DNA of 64,000 nt from Warburgia ugandensis (lineage: Eukaryota; Streptophyta; Magnoliopsida; Canellales; Canellaceae), in assembly GCA_035236585.1 (NCBI GenBank), contig CP141135.1, positions 7,102,001 through 7,166,000 on the forward strand, given 5' to 3'. Each line of letters begins with the position of its first letter. Position 1 is the first letter of the stretch. The notes under the pieces are model-generated. The model saw only the letters and a program-made list of their open reading frames with translations. It searched no databases and was not told the DNA's origin. A program made the translations under genes and the position numbers. Positions 57,241-64,000 of this stretch are shown in pieces.

Positions 57241-58060
57241 CAATGTTCATTTCAAAATCAAGGCATCTTTTGTCACTGTCTTTGTTTTCCTTCCCTTTCA
57301 TACTACATCATCACGGTCTATAGTTGTTTTGGCCACGGGAGGGCCTTTCTTCCTCGTCAATAAACACTGAAAATTCTTCAAAATTAATAGGTCCATGGAG
57401 TCGGCTCACGATGGTCAAAGATCAACGGTCTTCATTACATCCACCCGACGGGAGATAATCGCTGGGGTTGACTGTAACATCAAGTCCATATAGTCGACTT
57501 CCTCGTCGATAAGATCCCAAAACGTCACGTCGATTTCCCGGACCGTATGAATCCAAGGCCATTGACGTCATACCTCAACACGGTTTCTAAACTTTATGTT
57601 GACCCGCAAACTGCGAACCGTAAATTACCATTATACCCTTAAAACTGTAGTAATGGCGCCTAAAGTTTCAGTAATCTAAACCGTGTATCCGGTGGAGCCC
57701 CAGATGGACTGTTATCTATTCAATTTATCTTTTTCCATTAGATGATTCTAAGCCTATCGATCTTTCATCACTGATCATGATTTTATATTGATTTCAAACT
57801 TTGGCGGATGGATCATCAAATCAGTACTGATATAGGTGACCACTTATACTGTGGCCGGCTACGATGTTCCAAGTGAAATTTTGCCATCCACCATATGAGG
57901 ACGACTGAAACGGAAGAATAAAATAGAGGGACATTGCAGAAATGTCAATAGTCTCCGTCCCCAACCTAGTGGACCCCACTACAAGACGTCTAACATGTGA
58001 ATAGTCTGCTCGTAATTCTTACATATCTTCTATTGCATAGCCAGCTAGCCACCGGACAAA
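57241..58060 (+). other. OPCL1-like gene upstream region
   Basis: About 0.8 kb without coding sequence. Contains the TGACGTCA and CGTCA motifs listed separately or below. Confidence 0.6.
57563..57570. promoter_or_regulatory. Palindromic TGACGTCA element (bZIP/TGA-type site)
   Basis: Perfect TGACGTCA about 640 bp upstream of the OPCL1-like ATG, with AACGTCACGTCG 40 bp further upstream (57521-57532). TGACG/CGTCA motifs are known binding sites of TGA bZIP factors and are linked to jasmonate response. Function here is inference. Confidence 0.4.
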
Positions 58061-58066
58061 TTTCAA

Positions 58067-58075
58067 TATAAAAGG
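58067..58075 (+). promoter_or_regulatory. TATA box of the OPCL1-like gene
   Basis: TATAAAAGG about 140 bp before the ATG; transcription would start near 58,100, giving a leader of about 110 nt. Confidence 0.75.
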
Positions 58076-58171
58076 CACATGCGTACCTTCTACAACTTGC
58101 TGCATCATATCAGCTTCCAAGAGGAAAACCAGACCAACATAGCAAGGAAAGTATCCACAGAAGAAGAGGGC

Positions 58172-58172
58172 C

Positions 58173-58196
<24 letters not shown>
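58172..58196 (+). repeat. GA repeat in the 5' UTR
   Basis: About 12 GA units ending 16 bases before the ATG; likely length-variable. The pseudogene copy has only GGGAGAGAGAAGGG here. Confidence 0.9.
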
Positions 58197-58204
<8 letters not shown>

Positions 58205-58212
58205 CGTCATCC

Positions 58213-61200
58213 ATGGCGCAAGTTAGAACCATCGACCCAAGAAGCGGCTTCTGCAGGATAAACTCTATCTTCCACAGCAAACGCCAACCTATCCCACTCC
58301 CATCAGATGAATTCCTGGACCTCAAGACATTCATCTCCACTAGGCGCCACTCCGGCAAGATCGCCCTCATCGATGCCTCCACAGGCCGCCAACTCACCTT
58401 CCCCGAACTCTATCAAGCCGTTGATTCCCTCGCTTCATCTCTAGCCCACCATGGGATCCGCAAAGGTCACGTCGTACTTCTCCTCTCTCCAAACTCCATC
58501 TACTTCCCCATTATTTTCCTCGCCGTCATGTCCCTCGGTGCCATTCTCACCACCACAAATCCTCTCAACACTCCACAAGAAATCGCCAAGCAAATCGCCG
58601 ATTCGAAACCAGTACTTGCCTTCACAACACAACTCCTGTTGCCAAAACTCGCTGCGGCAAATCCAGATCTCCCGATCGTCCTTATCGGAAACCCAGATCA
58701 GAAGATCATAAATAATCCGACCCAGAAAGTCAAAATCGTATCTTTCTTAGAGGAAATGATAAAATCCCCTCCGAGTCATAACCGAGTCAAAGAACGAGTC
58801 AAGCAATCTGACACAGCAACTCTATTATATTCTTCGGGGACGACCGGCATGAGCAAAGGCGTAGTATCTTCACACAGAAATCTCATTGCTATGGTGCAAA
58901 CAATCTTGAGCCGTTTCCGTCTCGAAGATGGAGAGCAATCTTTCATCTGCACCGTTCCTATGTTTCACATCTACGGTCTAGCAGCGTTTGCATCTGGGCT
59001 CTTGGCTTCCGGATCAGCGATCATAGTTCTCTCTAAATTCGAGATGGATGAGATGCTGACGTCGATTGAGAAATACCGGGCCACATATCTTCCCCTCGTG
59101 CCTCCAATACTCGTTGCGATGATCAATAATGCCGATGCGTTAAGAAAGAAGTATGATATTTCGTCCCTTCAGTGGGTTTTATCTGGTGGGGCCCCTTTGA
59201 GTAAGGAAGTCATCGAGGGGTTTGTGGCTAAGTATCCAACGGTTACGATTCTTCAAGGGTATGGTTTGACTGAAACGGCTGGGATCGGAGCGTCAACAGA
59301 TTCGCTTGAAGAGAGCAGGCGGTATGGCACGGCCGGGATGTTATCCCCGAATTTTCAGGCTAAGATTGTGGACGCGGATGCGGGCAAGGCCTTGACGGTG
59401 AATGGTACCGGCGAGCTTTGGCTTCGGGGGCCCACTGTCATGAAAGGTAATTACCTGAATTGCCCTTGAAATTAGATTTACTGAGAAGTATACGGAATGT
59501 TAATCTGTTATTTTGTACAGGCTATTTTAGTAATCCTGAGGCTACGACATCCACGTTGGGTTCGGATGGCTGGTTGAGAACGGGCGATATTTGTTACATC
59601 GACGAAGATGGATACATCTTTGTGGTGGATAGACTGAAGGAGCTTATCAAATACAAGGGGTATCAGGTGAGCTAGGGGTTGTCTTTATCAAAAGAGGGTT
59701 AGACAATTTCAATTTCACTGCATTAGCTGTTGTTGATGGCTATTCTTCGTACTGACGAGTCTGCGGGTCCCTTCATTTCCATAGGTGGCTCCTGCTGAAT
59801 TAGAGGCTTTATTACTTACCCACCCCGATGTCTCAGATGCTGCCGTGATCCCGTAAGTTTCTCATTCATTATCATATTTAGTATAAACACCCTTTAAATT
59901 AATAATTATAAATAGACCCTAAAATGTTGCCACAAAGAAGCTTCAATGAAGCAATCCCACATTTGAGTCCTTGTCCAACAGATTGTTGGATCACTAGCCC
60001 TAGTGATAAATGTTGACACGACTTCTACTCGTGAGATCATTAACGTGGATCCAACGCTAAACCAACTCCTAGGTTTTATTTTTATTTTTTCGACATGTGT
60101 ACTATATGAACTTAAACTTTCTAAGAGGCCACCTATTTTAGTACTACTTTTTCTAACTAACCTTAGCGGCAGGGCTGTAGAAAAAACATTAAAAAAAAAA
60201 GAAAAAAAAAAAGGATCCACTATTAAACCTTATTGAATGTTTTTAAATTTCGTTATTTAGTTTGTAGTATAAATAGAAGAACAAGAGTGCAAGCGGTATT
60301 TGTGTCATAACATGTGCGAATGATTCTAATCCATTGTGGAACATTCTGTGTGGTTCACAGGTATCCAGACAAGGAGGTAGGACAATTTCCGATGGCATAT
60401 GTGGTCAGGAAGGCAGGAAGCAATTTGTCGGATAGCCAAGTGATGGAATACGTAGCCAGACAGGTACCTAAAGTCAAGCAAATTTTCCAAATTAAAAATC
60501 TGAACCCCGTTTGTGATAGTTACACTCTTTACTCCATGAATAATGAATCGCATTTGTAATGGTCTATCCGTAGATACATGAGAAATGGTAAGGCGTCTCA
60601 ATCAGCTCATTGAGAACCTCAGATTAAGACCCCAGCCCATGATGCAAATATCCACAGAGAGTGATCTATTTGTTAAATGCCTTTAATATTTTACTGGACC
60701 TTTAATTCGGACAAGATCGTGATGATGATAACGATTCTAGTGGGCCACTACTTAATAAAATAGATTACGCATGAGACTTACCCAATTAAACTATAGTTCC
60801 ACTTGTTAAAACATTATTAGAACCAGACAAAAGGTCGGAAACTATAGATTGCTAATATTTTAGCATTTAGTATATTGATCTGAGGCTGCGTTTTGGAAAT
60901 TATTTTTCATTTCTGTTTCTCTTGCTAGAGAGTCCAATAATCACTTTCCTGTGCAAGCACTTGAAAGGCAGTCCTGGTGCACGAAGTTCCCATCTATGTG
61001 GAATCCTGGAAAGGGGCGAACCACAAGGGTTAATAGTAAGTAGCCTTACCTTGCATTTTGCAAGATACTGTTTCTATGCTTTGAACTCGTAACCTCAAGG
61101 GCACACGACAATGACTCTACCATTGCGCCAAGGCTCCCCTTACAAACTACAAGAACACTAAAGAAGGGACATACTAATCCTCGAAGGTGAAGCCAAAGGG

Positions 61201-61793
61201 TCAACACACCTACCACTGGCCATTAAGTGAGAGAGAGGTTGGTAACTACGAAATCATTTTAAAGACATAATTTTGCTGAACCCATCTGTACTATATCTCT
61301 AGAAACAGAAATATGAGAAACCCTAGAAACACATTTCCCAAATGCACTCTTAATCATTTGATTTGCACCCTGATGACAAGTACAAAGTTTTGATGTGTAA
61401 AACTCGGTTCGATTAGGATAATCTGATGGATTCAATTTTTGTCCTTGCAACCATCCATGCTAATACATGATCTCTTACTTTTATCAGTGGGATTCATAAG
61501 ACCTCCTTCGTTGAATCGCTACCATTTACTGATTGATCCAACCTTTAAACTATCAGATCATCGATCTTTCCTATGATTTTTCCTTCTCTTTCTTTCTTAC
61601 ATACATTGCCTGTGTTAATTGCGAAAAAGGATGTCCAACTAATGGATGATGGTTAATTCGGTGAATTGGTATTGGACAGGTAGCCCCATACAAGCGAATC
61701 CGACGGGTAGCATTTGTGAGTTCTATTCCCAAGAACCCATCTGGCAAGATCTTGAGGAAAGATCTGATTAAGCTGGCAACCTCTAAGCTTTGA
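58213..61793 (+). CDS. OPCL1: Peroxisomal 4-coumarate:CoA ligase-like protein, OPC-8:0 CoA ligase type
   Basis: Five exons: 58213-59446, 59521-59666, 59785-59852, 60361-60463 and 61680-61793. Introns are GT-AG, phases fit, and the product is 554 aa. It belongs to the adenylate-forming ANL superfamily: AMP-binding box [11 protein letters not shown] (207-216), QGYGLTE (348-354), GELWLRG (400-406), GWLRTGD (428-434, ribose-binding Asp434) and catalytic Lys540 in PSGKILRK. The C-terminus SKL is a canonical PTS1. Segments such as [20 protein letters not shown] and [20 protein letters not shown] closely follow Arabidopsis OPCL1. That enzyme makes the CoA ester of the jasmonate precursor OPC-8:0 before beta-oxidation. 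Another 4CL-like acyl or hydroxycinnamoyl substrate is possible. Intron 4 (1216 bp) holds an antisense SINE. A broken duplicate of exon 1 lies at 52221. Confidence 0.95.
60964..61141 (-). mobile_element. Old Au-type SINE in OPCL1-like intron 4
   Basis: Reverse-oriented, near full length, from AAAGGCAGTCCTGGTGCACG to GCGCCAAGGCTCCCCTT. It is more diverged than the copy B insertion and no target duplication is clear. It is antisense to the host gene. Confidence 0.85.
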
Positions 61794-63047
61794 AGCTGTG
61801 TATTTACTGTTTTGTAAGGTCCTCCTCCAACTAGAGTGTATTTTGACCTCGCATTCCATTCATATGCATCTTTTCTTTTATGTATACTGTGGTGGAACAT
61901 TTTGAAGTGAAAATATCCAATATGAGATTACATAGTCTTTGGAGCTTGACGCACCCATGATGAGATCTGTGGACCAAACCATTAAAGTTAGAGAATGTTA
62001 TGATGAGCAGAAACTTTTCCACTGACTGTTGGGTTCCTATGAATTTTTTTTTTTTTCACTTTTTCTCTCTTTGAAGGATGTCCATCAGACACGGGCAGTT
62101 ACGTGCCTAACATCAAGAAGAGATTTTGCGTTCTAGGGATTAAACCCAAGTAGAGGCGATAAGTAGAAGTTGCCTTGTTCCTCTTGATGAATCATTGAAT
62201 TGGGGTCTTCTGAGGTCCAGGCTGCATGATCTAAGTATCAGGAGAAAAAGATTAGCATGCATGTGATTGCATTTACTTTCTATTGGGGTTTATGGGAATT
62301 TACAGCGAAAAGCAAAGGAGTGGAATCCACCAAAAAGCAGCAAAGATGTGGAATTCACTTAAAAACTGTCACTGTTTCTTGGTTTTCACTCCTACAAGCA
62401 TGAAATTTTGCTGTTGAAAGAGCACTAGGAACGTAGTGAGCTACTATAAAAACGAAAGTGAAAAAGATTGATTGGCAATTCCATCAATCACGTTACAAAC
62501 AAGTAGAATCCAGTAGAAAGCCGTAAAGTCTACTAAGAACCCGTCAAGGATCCCAGAATTTGAACTGTTCAGATAATGGGTAGGATTTGGCCGGACAATT
62601 ACTTCATGCATGCAGATCCGAGCATTAAGATACATGCATTATCTTGGGGCCTACAAAGTGGGAAGAGTAAGAATATTTAAGAGAGACACACAAAATGCTG
62701 TCTTCTGCGTGTTCTTTGTAAGATCTAATCCATTCTCTTTATTCGACCTCCCTTAGATTACTATACACCAAAAAACACGCTGATTTTATGATCATAGCGG
62801 ATAGTACCATCAGTTGAAATTGTTACCTCTGATAATCATCTAATGGGTGTGATTCTTTATATGTAGCCCAAATTAAACAAGTTGGGACAAAGAAGATGAA
62901 TGACTTAGAACTGGGAAAAATGACATCGAGCTATGCATCTCCATGACTATAATTGAGCAAGTGTAACTACACATGAGGATAGCAAAGATGTGTCCCTCTT
63001 ACGCCACAAGGGACCCTAGTTAATGCTAGTTAAAGTAAAGATATAGT
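61794..63047. other. Downstream of OPCL1-like gene, nothing recognised
   Basis: Contains the 3' UTR of the gene and intergenic sequence; no second gene or RNA identified. Confidence 0.5.
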
Positions 63048-63067
63048 TACTTAGCTTTATTTTACTG

Positions 63068-63250
63068 AAAAGGCAACTTGGTGCATGAAGCTCCAATGTA
63101 TGCAGGGGGTCCAGGGAAGAAGCAAACTACAAGGGTTTGCTGTATGCATCTTACCTTGCATTTTTGCTAGAGGTTATTTTTGTGCCTCGAAAGGCCTTGA
63201 TTTCAAAGTCACATGAGGACAAATCTACCATTGCACCAAGGCTATCCTTC
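63068..63250 (-). mobile_element. Au-type SINE, full length
   Basis: Reverse-oriented element with target duplication TACTTAGCTTTATTTTACTG, perfect over 20 bp at 63048-63067 and 63251-63270. The body is fairly diverged (AAGGCAACTTGGTGCATGAA at its 3' end), so the intact duplication is notable. Confidence 0.9.
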
Positions 63251-63270
63251 TACTTAGCTTTATTTTACTG

Positions 63271-64000
63271 TAAAGAAAAAGAAAAAGAAAGCTGCATTTA
63301 GCTGTAAAATGAGAAGTAATTTGCCACAGAAATTTCTTCTTGTGAAAGTCTAGAAACCCAACGGGAGTGCAGACAGAGTATTCCATCAAACTAAGTAATC
63401 TTTCAGAAGTTTGAACGATGGAAGGAATAATTATTTTGCAGCTACACAGTACCAAATATTTGCAAATAATAGTCAATGGGTGCTGGAACTATCACCAGTA
63501 GATAATAAAAAGGAAGTAACAAAATCAAAGTTTCTCAAAGATGATCTGATTTCATTGTTGGCTGCGTCTGAGGCCATGTACACACAAACCATTGGTGGAC
63601 TAGTGCATGAGTTTCCTTTTTATTTTTAAGTTTATGGCAATTTCCACACTCGTAAAGTCGCTCACCTCACGCACTTGCGTGTCGCATCCATTGTTAGGCT
63701 GCCTACCTCCAGCCCGCAACTTAATATACAAATGGGAGATATGCTTATTATCTGCAACCAACTGTGCTAAACGGCTTTTGGTATCCATGAATTCACTTTG
63801 CTGGACAGCTGGTTGAGTGGTTAGTTTTCAGCCTTTTCCTTCTCTTGTCCCGCCTGCATCACATGCATGCCATGAGCGGCATTAATAGTAGGATTGTGAT
63901 TTATAAGGAATGAAGGAAATGCTGTAATAAGCGCAATAATATGACAAGTAGCAGTGTAGTGGCCCACTTTTGCATGAAGGGACTCGTCATTGATGATATG
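63271..64000. other. Right edge of window, unassigned
   Basis: The minus-strand frame 63600-63788 (MDTKSRLAQLVADNKHISHL...) begins with ATG and may be an exon of a gene continuing beyond the window, but I do not recognise it. Nothing else supported. Confidence 0.25.

Noticed and set aside
1-64000. A new multi-gene system such as a biosynthetic cluster
   Set aside because: Only three gene types with unrelated roles were found, on different strands and separated by transposon debris; nothing suggests joint function.

Overview
The window is nuclear DNA from a flowering plant. The evidence is three spliced genes of plant families with GT-AG introns, tRNA-derived SINEs of the Au type, RTE and L1 LINE remnants, and Ty3/Gypsy-type LTR elements. 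There is no bacterial or organellar gene organisation. I cannot name the species.

Region 1 (1-1664) is single-copy sequence with a decayed L1-type LINE. Region 2 (1665-36975) is a head-to-tail tandem duplication of a unit of about 17.5 kb: copy A is 1670-19199 and copy B is 19200-36975. Both ends and the junction share the 5-bp microhomology TTGCT. Each copy carries two intact minus-strand genes. One is a small complex I subunit of the NDUFB2 (B2/AGGG) family in three exons. The other is an expansin-like A (EXLA) gene in five exons. The left ~12.5 kb of the two copies differs by roughly 2% plus indels and copy-specific insertions, including an Au-SINE present only in B. The right ~4.9 kb, which contains all of EXLA and its upstream region, is almost identical. 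That step suggests recent homogenisation, or an assembly artefact that must be excluded.

Region 3 (36976-46880) has no recognisable gene. It holds a fold-back hairpin and nested LTR-derived blocks, including a 3067-bp probable solo LTR (41153-44219). Region 4 (46881-57240) is repeat-rich. It has four diverged copies of a short module, a 2026-bp non-autonomous LTR retrotransposon with 553-bp LTRs (48128-50153), a 248-bp tandem duplication, and L1 and RTE LINE fragments. It also has a truncated, disabled copy of the start of the neighbouring OPCL1-like gene (52221-52382).

Region 5 (57241-64000) contains the intact plus-strand OPCL1-type 4-coumarate:CoA ligase-like gene (58213-61793, five exons, 554 aa). 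It ends in the peroxisomal targeting signal SKL, which fits acyl activation before peroxisomal beta-oxidation, such as in jasmonate synthesis. Its upstream region has a TATA box and a perfect TGACGTCA palindrome.

The three gene types (respiration, cell wall, peroxisomal acyl activation) have no evident pathway link. I did not find a new multi-gene system. The most informative features are the history of the tandem duplication and the decayed OPCL1 duplicate with its modular upstream repeats.
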